From NCBI GenBank assembly GCA_963720705.1, contig CAVRGJ010000006.1:248001-312000 (forward strand): DNA of 64,000 nt. The letters are read 5' to 3'. Within the stretch, counting starts at the first letter, position 1. Each line of letters begins with the position of its first letter. The notes under the pieces are model-generated. The model searched no databases. It was not told where the DNA came from and saw only the letters and a program-made list of their open reading frames with translations. Below are positions 53,148-61,911 of the stretch, one piece after another. Source of the stretch: DASWJZ01 sp963720705. GTDB taxonomy: Bacteria > Pseudomonadota > Alphaproteobacteria > Rhizobiales > Afifellaceae. Made by a program: the position numbers and the translations under genes.

Positions 53148-54242
53148 ATGACGGCAGTCGCAAGCCTCGGCGGCGGTGCGTCCGAGCGGGCCGTGGACTG
53201 GTCGCGCGTTGCGGCGCGCGCGAGGACCTCACGCAGGGTGCGCGCGGCAACCGTCTACTTGTTCCTGATCGCCGTCTCGCTCCCGATCATCCTCCCCTAT
53301 TTCTGGCTCATCACCATCGCCTTCTCATCGCGGCTCGGAGTCGCCGAGACGAGCGTTCTGTGGCGGTCGATGGCGGTGCTCGTGCCCACGGTGATCGGGT
53401 TCTGGCTGGTCGTGGCGCTCGCCAGGAGCCGGCGGCAAGTGGCGATCGGCGTCGCCGCGGTCGCGGTTGTGGCGCTCGCCGTCTTCGCCTGGCTCGTCGG
53501 GCCGTCGCTCTATCTCGGCAATTTTCTGTTCCTATGGGAGCCGGATTTCGCCTCGGTCGTGCGTTCGCGCGTCGGCGAGGTGAAGGGCGCCGTTCAGTTT
53601 CCGAACGTCTGGCACGCCTTCGGCAACTCGATCCTGCTTGCCGGCTCGCAGACCGTCATCGTGGCGACGGTCGCGTCGCTCGCCGGCTACTATCTCTCGC
53701 GCTTCCAGTTCCCCGGGCGCGCCGCGATGCTGCGCTCGCTGCTGGTGCTGCATGCCTTCCCGGTGCTGACGCTGATCGTGCCGCTCTTCCTGATGCTTTA
53801 CTACATCGGGCTTCTCAACTCGCTCCTCGGCGTCATTCTTGTGCTTGTCGCCTTCGAGCTTCCGTTCGCGATCTTCATCATGAAGGGCTTCTTCGACGCC
53901 GTTCCGTGGGACATTGAGATGAGCGCGCTGACCGACGGAGCGTCGCGACGTCAGGCGTTCCTGAGCGTCGTGCTGCCGCATGTCAGGAACGGCATTCTCG
54001 CGATCTCCGTCTTCACGTTCATCCGCGGCTGGGAGGAATACATCTTCGTCTTCACCTTCCTGATCCGCAACACCAACTGGACCATGAGCCTTTACATGTT
54101 CTACGTGCGCGACGACGTGATGGGCGTCGACTATGGCGTCGTCTCGGCCGTTGGCGTGTTCTATCTGGTTCCGAGTCTCGTGCTTTATCTCGCTGCGCAG
54201 CGCTACCTGATGCAGATGTCGATCGGCGGCGTTAAGGGCTGA
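53148..54242 (+). CDS. ABC transporter permease (MalG/UgpE type), with extra N-terminal segment
   Basis: The 364-residue permease has the coupling loop DIEMSALTDGASRRQAFLSV and the core helices of the MalG family. Between the first helix and the core domain lie extra hydrophobic segments (residues about 60-130). It is therefore longer than the usual 270-300 residues, as in the alpha-glucoside permease AglG. It starts two bases after the upstream stop. Confidence 0.86.
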   Translation: MTAVASLGGGASERAVDWSRVAARARTSRRVRAATVYLFLIAVSLPIILPYFWLITIAFSSRLGVAETSVLWRSMAVLVPTVIGFWLVVALARSRRQVAIGVAAVAVVALAVFAWLVGPSLYLGNFLFLWEPDFASVVRSRVGEVKGAVQFPNVWHAFGNSILLAGSQTVIVATVASLAGYYLSRFQFPGRAAMLRSLLVLHAFPVLTLIVPLFLMLYYIGLLNSLLGVILVLVAFELPFAIFIMKGFFDAVPWDIEMSALTDGASRRQAFLSVVLPHVRNGILAISVFTFIRGWEEYIFVFTFLIRNTNWTMSLYMFYVRDDVMGVDYGVVSAVGVFYLVPSLVLYLAAQRYLMQMSIGGVKG

Positions 54243-54247
54243 CGGAG

Positions 54248-55315
54248 ATGGCGCGCATCGAGTTCCGCAACATCGCGAAGCGCTTCGGTGACGTCGTCGT
54301 TATCCCCGGCATGGACCTGACGATCGAGGATGGAGAGTTCGTCGCTCTGCTGGGCCCCTCCGGCTGCGGAAAGTCGACGAGCCTCCTGATCCTCGCCGGC
54401 ATATACGTGCCGAGCGACGGTGCGCTCCTCTTCGACAATCACCTGGTGAACGACGTCGAGGCGAAGGATCGCAATGTCGGCATCGTGTTCCAGTCCTACG
54501 CGCTCTATCCAAACATGACGGTGCGCGAGAACATTCGCTTTCCCCTGCGCTTCAAGAAGACGCCGCGCCCCGAAGCCGAGCGCCGCGTCGAGGACGTCGC
54601 CGCGCTCGTCCAGATCGATAAGTTGCTTGACCGCCGGCCGGCCGAGCTCTCCGGCGGGCAGCAGCAGCGCGTGGCGCTCGCGCGTGCGTTGATCAAGGAG
54701 CCGCAGCTTCTCCTCCTCGACGAACCTCTGTCGAATCTCGACGCGACGCTCAGGCTGACGATGCGCACCGAGATCAAGTCGCTGCAGCAGAAGCTCGGCG
54801 TGACAACGATCCTCGTCACGCACGACCAGATCGAGGCAACAACGATGGCCGACCGCATCATCTGCATGCGGGCCGGCCGCATCGAGCAGGTCGGCACGCC
54901 AGACGATCTCTATCTCAGACCCTCGAGCCTGTTCGTCGCCGGCTTCATCGGCTCACCGCCGATCAATCTGATCGCGGGCGAGGCGCGAAATGGAGCGATC
55001 TCCATCAGCGGCGCTGCGTCGTTGCCGATCGAGGGCGCGGACGGAGCGGTGACCGTGGGGCTCAGGCCGGAGCATCTGGCGTTCTCGGAGGAAGGCCTTC
55101 CGGGTCGTGTGATCCACCTGGAGCCCATGGGGCGGGAAGCGCTCTACGTTGTGGAAACCGGCCTTGGTCACGTTCGCGTCCTCCTGCAGGGCCATGGCAT
55201 CGCACATCCTGCTGGCGCGAATGTGCGGATCGGTTTTCAGCCTTCGGACTCGCTTGTATTCGATACCGCGACCGAGAGGCTTATCCCTGACGCCCAGGTC
55301 AGGGCGACGGCATAA
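54248..55315 (+). CDS. ABC transporter ATP-binding protein (UgpC/MalK type)
   Basis: The 355-residue ATPase has Walker A GPSGCGKST, signature LSGGQQQRVALARALIKEP and Walker B LLLLDEPLSNLDAT. A C-terminal TOBE domain (VGLRPEHLAFSEEG) is typical of the MalK/UgpC family. It lies five bases after the permease and 13 bases before the GDPD-like gene, consistent with one operon. Confidence 0.92.
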   Translation: MARIEFRNIAKRFGDVVVIPGMDLTIEDGEFVALLGPSGCGKSTSLLILAGIYVPSDGALLFDNHLVNDVEAKDRNVGIVFQSYALYPNMTVRENIRFPLRFKKTPRPEAERRVEDVAALVQIDKLLDRRPAELSGGQQQRVALARALIKEPQLLLLDEPLSNLDATLRLTMRTEIKSLQQKLGVTTILVTHDQIEATTMADRIICMRAGRIEQVGTPDDLYLRPSSLFVAGFIGSPPINLIAGEARNGAISISGAASLPIEGADGAVTVGLRPEHLAFSEEGLPGRVIHLEPMGREALYVVETGLGHVRVLLQGHGIAHPAGANVRIGFQPSDSLVFDTATERLIPDAQVRATA

Positions 55316-55328
55316 AATCGGCTGGCGC

Positions 55329-56209
55329 ATGAAGGCTAGTGATCCGGAAGGCATGAAGTTTGCCGCAGCTGCTCCGATCACCGTCGAAGGACCGCGCGGG
55401 CCGATACGTCTCAAATGGCATAAGCTCAGAACCCGCTTGGGTGAGGCGCCGTTCAAGCCGGTGAACCTTGCGCTTGGGTGGCGGATCGGAGCGAGCCTCG
55501 AAGTCGACATCATGACCACAGCCGACGGCCGGTTCGCCGTGCTCCACGACGCGACGCTGGGGCCAGCGACCACCGGCAGGGGCCGTGTATCGGAGACGCC
55601 ACTTGCCGCGATGAAGGGGCTCTCCACCGCGACCCGCACGGGATCGCCGACGCGGACGCACCGGTCCTTTCCCTTTCTGCTCTGCTCGCGCCGTTAGCTT
55701 CGCTGCCGAGAGCCTCGACGACCTCGCTGCAGCTCGACCTCAAGGTTCCCGAAGCGAAGGCTTTGCCGGTGGCTGCGATTGCGGATGCCGCTGCCGCGGT
55801 TGCAGGGATAGAGGATGCGATCGTCGTTGGATCCACGGATCTCGGTGCAGCTCGAAACCTTGCCACCGCGATGCCGGGCGCACGACTTGGGTACGACCCG
55901 CAACGCGCAGTCGAACGCTCGCCCGATCTTGCAGCTTTCCCGGAGCGTCTGCTCCGGCACATCGAATGCCGCAAGGCTGGACTGACGCTCGCATATCTGC
56001 GCTTCGATCTCGTGCTGACCGCGGCCGAGCACGGTTTCCCGATCGTCGACCGATTGCTCGATCTCGGAATCGAAACGGATGCATGGACCATCAATCCAAG
56101 CCCTGGCCGCACGGATGAGGTCGTGCGCGGCCTCCTTGACGCCGGGGTGCGTCAGATCACGACCGACGACCCGCAGGAACTTGCGCGGCACATCGCCGGG
56201 CGGGATTAA
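55329..56209 (+). pseudogene. Second glycerophosphodiester phosphodiesterase, frameshifted as read
   Basis: From the ATG at 55329 the frame reads VEGPRGPIRLKWHKLRTR and LEVDIMTTADGRFAVLHD, a GDPD catalytic core, up to AAMKGLS near 55622. The rest (HRDPHGIADADAPVLSLSA to RQITTDDPQELARHIAGRD) lies one frame over, which a one-base deletion near 55620-55626 explains. The joined product would be about 293 residues. It follows the ATPase by 13 bases. The break could be a true mutation or a sequencing error. Confidence 0.72.
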
Positions 56210-56312
56210 TTTGGGTCCAGAGATTGCTCTCGTAAACTTGCGTGAATGTCGAGGGAGGCCGTTCTACGCTGTGCTGCCCCGCCGTTTCCCGAGGTTTCTG
56301 GAGCTGGAGAAC

Positions 56313-57467
56313 ATGAGCACATCCACAAACTGGAAGCCGCGCACCCTCGCGGCGCAGGCGCTCGGCCGGATCGACGAGACCACACGCGCCGTCGTTCCGC
56401 CGATTCATGTCGCGACCACTTTCATCCGTGACCCCGACAACCAGTACCGCAGCGGCAACGTCTATGGCCGGCCGGACAATGAGACCGTGCGCGAGGCGGA
56501 GGCGGTGATTACGGCTTTGGAAGGCGCGGCTGCCGGGATGGTGTTCGGTTCCGGCATGTCTGCAGCCACCGCCGTGTTCCTCGCGTTGTCGCCGGGCGAT
56601 GCCGTGGTGGCGCCCAAGGTGATGTATTGGTCGCTCCGCAACTGGCTCCTGACCGAGGCGACGCACTGGGGTCTGAAGGTGGATCTGGTGGATATGTCTG
56701 ACCTTGACGCGGTAAGAGCGGCGGTGCGCTCAGGCTCGACGAAGCTCGTCTGGGCCGAGACGCCGGCCAATCCGCTCTGGTCGCTAACCGATATCGCGGC
56801 AGTCGCCGAAATCGCGCATGCAGCCGGCGCGTTGTTGGCGGTCGATTCAACATGCGCCACCCCGATGCTCACGCGCCCGCTGGAGAACGGCGCCGACATC
56901 GTCATGCACGCCGCCACCAAGTATTTGAACGGCCATTCCGACGTCCTCGCCGGAGCCCTGGCGACCGCGCACTCCGACGCGCTATGGGAGCGCATCGCGC
57001 GGAACCGCACGATGCTCGGGCAGATTCTGGGCCCGTTCGAGGCCTACCTTCTCGTACGTGGCATGCGGACCTTTCCGCTGCGGGTGGAGGCCGCTTGCGC
57101 CTCCGCGATGCAGCTCGCGGAGCGTCTATCAGGCCACCCCGCCGTCGCGGAGGTGCTCTATCCCGGGCTCGTTAGCCATCCCGGCCACGACGTAGCGCGA
57201 CGGCAAATGCGCGGCGGATTCGGCGGCATGCTCAGCATCCGCGTGCGCGGCGGCCAAGCTGCGGCGGTATCGGCAGCGGCGCGCGTAGAGCTTTGGAAGC
57301 GCGCGACGTCGCTCGGCGGCGTGGAGAGCTTGATCGAGCACCGCGCCTCCATCGAGGGTCCGGGATCGCCCTGCCCGCCTGATCTGCTGCGGCTGTCGAC
57401 CGGCATCGAGGACGCAAGCGATCTCTTCACCGATCTTGACCGGGCCTTGCTGGCTGCAAACGCTTAG
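56313..57467 (+). CDS. Cys/Met-metabolism PLP enzyme (cystathionine gamma-synthase/lyase family)
   Basis: The 384-residue protein has the family pattern VYGRPDNETVREAE, VFGSGMSAATAVFLAL and LLAVDSTCATPM (Asp178). The Schiff-base lysine is K203 in MHAATKYLNGHSD. The substrate could be cystathionine, O-acylhomoserine or methionine. The ATG at 56313 follows GGAGA. It is the only sulfur-amino-acid gene visible here except the MetE-like gene at 59.5 kb. Confidence 0.85.
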   Translation: MSTSTNWKPRTLAAQALGRIDETTRAVVPPIHVATTFIRDPDNQYRSGNVYGRPDNETVREAEAVITALEGAAAGMVFGSGMSAATAVFLALSPGDAVVAPKVMYWSLRNWLLTEATHWGLKVDLVDMSDLDAVRAAVRSGSTKLVWAETPANPLWSLTDIAAVAEIAHAAGALLAVDSTCATPMLTRPLENGADIVMHAATKYLNGHSDVLAGALATAHSDALWERIARNRTMLGQILGPFEAYLLVRGMRTFPLRVEAACASAMQLAERLSGHPAVAEVLYPGLVSHPGHDVARRQMRGGFGGMLSIRVRGGQAAAVSAAARVELWKRATSLGGVESLIEHRASIEGPGSPCPPDLLRLSTGIEDASDLFTDLDRALLAANA

Positions 57468-57545
57468 CGCGCTTTCAGTCCCGCAAAAGACTGGAAACGC
57501 TGGGTAGCGTCTCAGCTTGAATTTGGGGGAGGATAAGAGGGGTGC

Positions 57546-57571
57546 AGGCGTAATTATTGTACGCCTCTTTT
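57546..57571. terminator. Terminator between converging PLP-enzyme genes
   Basis: A seven-base stem (AGGCGTA with TACGCCT) has a seven-base loop and is followed by CTTTT. It lies between two converging genes, so it may end the plus-strand transcript. Confidence 0.5.
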
Positions 57572-57707
57572 GTGCCGCTCGGCGTAGGAAGAAAACCCTT
57601 GCCAACTGAGGCCGTCCACACATGGCGCAAAGCGCAAACGCTGTCGGCCCTCTTTCGAAGTCATCACAAAGGGGACCGCTCGGTCGACGGCTGACGCATT
57701 TATGAGT

Positions 57708-58991
57708 TCACGGCCTAGCCGCGAGCGCACCTTCCAAGATGGCCAAGCCGTCGTCGATTACCGAATCTGGCGCGGTGAGGGGAACCAGAATCCGGATTGC
57801 GTTGGCATAGACGCCGCAAGACAACAATATCAGCCCGCCCTCATAGGCGCGCTTCACCACCAGTTTTGCTGCCTCGGGATCTGGATCGGCGCTGCCACGA
57901 GAGCGCACCAAATCAAAAGCGATCATTGCACCCAGCCCGCGAACTGCAATGATCGGGAGCACATCGTTTCTTCGTGAGCATGCATCCAAGCGGGCCTTGA
58001 GATGCTCGCCAATGGCGTTTGCGCGACCGAGCAGACCTTCGCTCTCGATGACGTCGAGGACGGCAAGTGCCGCGGCGCAGGCAAGCGGATTGCCGCCGTA
58101 TGTACCTCCGAGCCCGCCCGGTTCAGCGGCATCCATGATCTCGGCCCTACCGATGACCCCCGACAACGGAAGTCCGCCGGCCAGGCTCTTCGCAACGCAC
58201 ATTAGGTCTGGCTGGACATCGTAGTGCTCCATCGCAAAGAGCTTGCCCGTCCTGCCAAAGCCCGTCTGAATCTCATCAGCGATCAGAACGATGCCGTTTT
58301 CATCACAGATTCGGCGAAGCGCTCTCATCAAGTCGGGGGGCACTTGGTAGAATCCGCCCTCTCCCTGCACTGGCTCGACGATGATTGCGGCGATCTGCGA
58401 CGCTTCGACATCAGCCCGAAAGAGATAGGAGAAGTGCTTTAGCGTATCTTCTACCGTCACTCCGTAGTGGGCGATCGGCATCGGAACGTGCCATATGTTC
58501 GGCAGCCCCAATCCAAAACCGTGACGGTAGGGAGCAACCTTGCCTGTCAGGCTCATCGCGAGGGTCGTGCGGCCGTGGAAGGCCCCGGTCAGCGCGATGA
58601 TGCCTTGGCGCTCCGTCGCAGCTCTCGCGATCTTCACGGCGTTTTCGGTGGCTTCGGCGCCGGTGGTCAGAAAAATGGACTTCGAGGGGCTCTTGATCGG
58701 GGCCAGAGCATTCAGGCGCTCGGCGAGTTCGACGTACGACTCATAGAGCAGAACCTGAAAGCAGGTGTGAGTGAACTGCCCCATCTGTTGCTGGACGGCC
58801 TGCATGACTCGCGGATGGCGGTGGCCGGTGTTCAGCACCCCAATCCCGCCCGAGAAGTCTACGTAGCGCCTGCCTTCGACATCCCAGACCTCGGCGTTAT
58901 CGGCGCGCGCCGCGAATATCGGCGTAACGTGACCGACGCCACGAGCGACCGCGACATTCCTGCGAGCGTAGAGTTCTGCGTTCGTTGTCAT
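57708..58991 (-). CDS. Class III aminotransferase, 4-aminobutyrate transaminase type
   Basis: The 427-residue enzyme has the class III pattern GAEATENAVKIARAATERQG, FHGRTTLAMSLTGKV and VLIADEIQTGFGRTG (Asp239). The PLP lysine is K268 in CVAKSLAGGLPLSGVIG. This is the GabT subfamily. It transfers an amino group from GABA or a related omega-amino acid to 2-oxoglutarate. No succinate-semialdehyde dehydrogenase is adjacent, so the substrate is not certain. Confidence 0.87.
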   Translation of the reverse strand: MTTNAELYARRNVAVARGVGHVTPIFAARADNAEVWDVEGRRYVDFSGGIGVLNTGHRHPRVMQAVQQQMGQFTHTCFQVLLYESYVELAERLNALAPIKSPSKSIFLTTGAEATENAVKIARAATERQGIIALTGAFHGRTTLAMSLTGKVAPYRHGFGLGLPNIWHVPMPIAHYGVTVEDTLKHFSYLFRADVEASQIAAIIVEPVQGEGGFYQVPPDLMRALRRICDENGIVLIADEIQTGFGRTGKLFAMEHYDVQPDLMCVAKSLAGGLPLSGVIGRAEIMDAAEPGGLGGTYGGNPLACAAALAVLDVIESEGLLGRANAIGEHLKARLDACSRRNDVLPIIAVRGLGAMIAFDLVRSRGSADPDPEAAKLVVKRAYEGGLILLSCGVYANAIRILVPLTAPDSVIDDGLAILEGALAARP

Positions 58992-59039
58992 TTGCTTCCT
59001 CGACGCAGCCGCCGTCCGCTCACGCGGGCATCGACCACG

Positions 59040-59205
59040 TCAGACGTCCTTTTCGGCCAACCACGTCTTGATAATTGCGCGATGCCGTTCGGTTCCGTAG
59101 CCCGCATAGTGACCACCGTGAACAACTCGAACGGGAAAGTCGAGGAGCCGGGTCATACTTGCTACATAATCCTTCGCGTCGGAGTGATACAGCCCATCCT
59201 GATCT
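59040..59205 (-). pseudogene. C-terminal remnant of a metallo-beta-lactamase-fold hydrolase
   Basis: The last 55 or so codons on the minus strand read GLYHSDAKDYVASMTRLLDF, then PVRVVHGGHYAGYG and IIKTWLAEKD. This matches the C-terminal part of MBL-fold hydrolases, including the GGH motif. Upstream the frame runs into a dispersed repeat, and the catalytic HxHxDH part is missing. It is the stump of a gene interrupted or deleted by the repeat. Confidence 0.6.
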
Positions 59206-59269
59206 GACGAGGAAGTTTTGCCTGCCGATTTGGCTGATGTGAAATCTGCTCGCCAACGTCTACTTCTTC

Positions 59270-59435
59270 TTTTGCCGTGCTTGATCGGACATGAATGGTA
59301 GGAGTTCGGAGCCAGTCTCTCGATCACAGCGGTGCGTGCCCGACCAGCGGTTCTTTTTGCCTGATGTTCGCTTGTGGCGCAAAGCGGACGGGCGTCGGCG
59401 GAAAGAGACTTCCGGTTTTGACCCAAGGCGGACAT
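59270..59435. repeat. Dispersed repeat (MSALGQ-type)
   Basis: The minus-strand frame begins MSALGQNRKSLSADARP and contains APNSYHSCPIKHGKR. Pseudo-proteins of this kind recur through Bradyrhizobium-like genomes because they lie in intergenic repeats. A second partial copy appears near 44320. It lies next to the broken hydrolase. The limits are approximate. Confidence 0.5.
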
Positions 59436-59466
59436 CGCATAATTCGAGAATTTGGCTACGCACCGA

Positions 59467-60627
59467 TTACCCCCACAATCGCTTCGACGCGATGGCGGCG
59501 CCTTCGCTAAGCGACTTGAGCTTGGCCCATGCCACGTCCTCCGCGACCCACTCCCAGCCGACGAATGTGCCGAAGCCGCAATCGACGCCTGCGATCACGC
59601 GCTCCTTGTCGCCCAGCGCGTCAACCACGGCCTCAATGCGCTGAGCAACCACTTCGGGGTGCTCGACGAAATTGCTCTTGGAATCGATCACGCCGGGAAT
59701 GACGGCCATATCCTTGGGCGGTTTGTTCGCCCTGAGCGCCGCGGTCTCGTGCTGGCGGCGCGGGTTGGCGAATTCGAGGCCGATCGCACCGACATTCGCC
59801 TGATAGATCGGCGGCAGCACCACCGCCATCGGCACGTCGTGGTTATGCGGTCCTTCCCAATTGCCCCAGCAAACATGGAGCCGGACGCGGTCGCGCGGTA
59901 TGCCTTCAAGCGCCTTGTTCAGCGCGTCGACATGTTTTTGCACCTGTTCCGCGAACTCCGCGTCGGTCAAATCCTGATACAAGAGCACCCGCTCCATGGC
60001 GAGATCGGGCGCGTCGACCTGCAGGACGTAGCCGGCATCGACGACGGCCTTGTATTCCTTCGATATCTCGCGCGCGACCGCATCGAGATACGCTTCATCG
60101 GAATCGTAATACGCATTCAGCATGGTGCACGCGATGATGCCGGGCGACGGCGCGTTCATAAACCACTCGGCGACGTGCGCGTTGGTCTTCTCCGCCTGAC
60201 GCTTCGAGCGGTCGATCTCTTTCTGCAGCTCGCCTTCGCCGTGGTAATGAATTTCGCCAATCGCTTCGGGCGCATCGAAAACCTTGCCGGTCTTTGGGAT
60301 GCGCGCCATCATTCGTTCGGTGAATTTCGGGAACTCGACGAATTCCCTGCCATACGGGCGGCTCGATTTGCCACCGAAGCCGCTCCAGCGTTGCGGCACG
60401 TAGGTTTGGAATCCGACCCGCCCCTGCTCGCCGTCATTGGCAATGTCGACGCCGGCTTCGACTTCTTTTTCTATGATGTAAGCGACGCGGTCGTCGGTGA
60501 CCTCTTCGATTTTCCTGCGATCGACTCTTTTGCCGTCCTCCTGGTCGATCAGCATCGAGCTGAGCGGCTCGCCGCGCGGCATACTGCCGGCGTGAGTGGT
60601 AAGAATCCTTTCCGTGCTGAGCTTCAT
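59467..60627 (-). CDS. MetE C-terminal-like methyltransferase (cobalamin-independent methionine synthase family)
   Basis: The 386-residue protein has the zinc and substrate features of the MetE C-terminal domain: HVCWGNWEGPHNHDVP (His-x-Cys) and AGVDCGFGTFVGWEWVAED near the end. It lacks the MetE N-terminal domain, so it is one of the short paralogs that may transfer methyl groups from other donors. It is divergent from the ABC operon that begins at 60764. The substrate is not known. Confidence 0.78.
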   Translation of the reverse strand: MKLSTERILTTHAGSMPRGEPLSSMLIDQEDGKRVDRRKIEEVTDDRVAYIIEKEVEAGVDIANDGEQGRVGFQTYVPQRWSGFGGKSSRPYGREFVEFPKFTERMMARIPKTGKVFDAPEAIGEIHYHGEGELQKEIDRSKRQAEKTNAHVAEWFMNAPSPGIIACTMLNAYYDSDEAYLDAVAREISKEYKAVVDAGYVLQVDAPDLAMERVLLYQDLTDAEFAEQVQKHVDALNKALEGIPRDRVRLHVCWGNWEGPHNHDVPMAVVLPPIYQANVGAIGLEFANPRRQHETAALRANKPPKDMAVIPGVIDSKSNFVEHPEVVAQRIEAVVDALGDKERVIAGVDCGFGTFVGWEWVAEDVAWAKLKSLSEGAAIASKRLWG

Positions 60628-60763
60628 TGAACGCCGCCCCTACAAATTTGCATCGCCGGTTGGAGGTTCTTGGACTATAGTGTCGTGGTCGTTATAGCGG
60701 TACGTCGGTTCAATAAAAATCGCAAAGAAGAAACGGTCCCGACGACGTCAATGGGAGGGGCGA

Positions 60764-61888
60764 ATGGCATCAAAAATGCAACTTATCGGGGGCGCAGCCG
60801 CAGTGGCGCTCGCCTGGCAAATCGCGGCTGCAACGCCGGCGGACGCCCAGAACGCTTTCGCTGACCTCGATATGGCGCCCGACAAGATCGGCGGCATCGA
60901 GGACATGCAGGACATCACCGCGTATTGCGGCACCAAGCCGATCAAAGTGGCCTTTTCCGACGGCTGGGGCGGCAATTACTGGCGTCAGATCACCCGCCGC
61001 GAATTCGAGGACGAGGCGAAGAAGTGCCCGAACATCACCGAGGTCCGCTACACCGACGGCGAGTTCAAGGCGGAGAAGCAGATCGCCGACATCCAGGGGC
61101 TGATTGCCCAGAAGTTCGACGTCATCATCGTGTTTGCCGATACCGGCGTGGCGCAGCTCAAGGTCATGCGGCAGGCGACCAAGGCGGGCATCGCCGTCGT
61201 TCCGTTCACGACCGGTGAGGCTCCGTTCGGCGAGCTGGGCAAGGACTATCTCGTTCGCGTGACCGAGCGTCAGACCGAGCTCGGCAAGATGCTCGCCGAG
61301 TGGATGGTCAAGACGCTCGGCGGAAAGGGCAACGTGATCGTGCAGGGCGGCACGCCCGGCAATCCGATGACCGCATCGCAGGCCGTCGGCTGGCAGGAAG
61401 TCTTTGCCGCGAACCCGGGGATCAAGGTTCTCGAGGGCCCGGTTGATACCAACTGGGATCCGGCGCTGGCGCAGAAGGTGACCGCCGGAGAGATCGCCAA
61501 GTATCCGCAGATCGACGGCATGATGGCTGAGACCACCGGCCCGATCCGGGCGTTCCTCGCGGCTGGCCGTCCCATCCCGGCATGGGCGGGCCAGGACCTG
61601 AACGAGCTGAGTTGCCTGTGGCAGGACAATCACGCGGACAACCCGACCTTCAACCTGGCCACCGCCAGCGCGCACACTTGGCTGGCACGCTTGGCGCTGC
61701 GCAAAGGCGTTGCCGCCGCTGAGGGCATGGACAACACCGAGCCGAGCCTCATCAACCTGCCGTTTTCCGAGGACAGCACGTCGGACGATCCAGCCCTTGC
61801 GGTGAAATGCGACAAGGACCTGCCGCCGACCGCCATTCCCTCGGCGATGGTCTCCGGTGCGGAGATGAAGGAGATTTTGTCCAAGTAA
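60764..61888 (+). CDS. ABC transporter substrate-binding protein (ribose/periplasmic-binding type 1)
   Basis: The 374-residue protein has a signal peptide (MQLIGGAAAVALAWQIAA then TPADA) and a type 1 periplasmic-binding fold with KVAFSDGWGGNYWRQITR and VIIVFADTGVAQLKVMRQA. It is RbsB-like. The start at 60764 follows GGGAGGGG. It begins a three-gene importer operon. The ligand is not known; the MetE-like gene across the promoter gives a weak link. Confidence 0.85.
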   Translation: MASKMQLIGGAAAVALAWQIAAATPADAQNAFADLDMAPDKIGGIEDMQDITAYCGTKPIKVAFSDGWGGNYWRQITRREFEDEAKKCPNITEVRYTDGEFKAEKQIADIQGLIAQKFDVIIVFADTGVAQLKVMRQATKAGIAVVPFTTGEAPFGELGKDYLVRVTERQTELGKMLAEWMVKTLGGKGNVIVQGGTPGNPMTASQAVGWQEVFAANPGIKVLEGPVDTNWDPALAQKVTAGEIAKYPQIDGMMAETTGPIRAFLAAGRPIPAWAGQDLNELSCLWQDNHADNPTFNLATASAHTWLARLALRKGVAAAEGMDNTEPSLINLPFSEDSTSDDPALAVKCDKDLPPTAIPSAMVSGAEMKEILSK

Positions 61889-61911
61889 TCTCGCTTTCGG
61901 CGACTGCGGCG

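Larger units (their letters stand above)
58992..59466. other. Gene-poor region with a hydrolase remnant and a repeat
   Basis: These 475 bases hold the decayed metallo-beta-lactamase fragment and the dispersed repeat listed separately, plus the gabT-like promoter. No intact gene was found. Confidence 0.6.
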
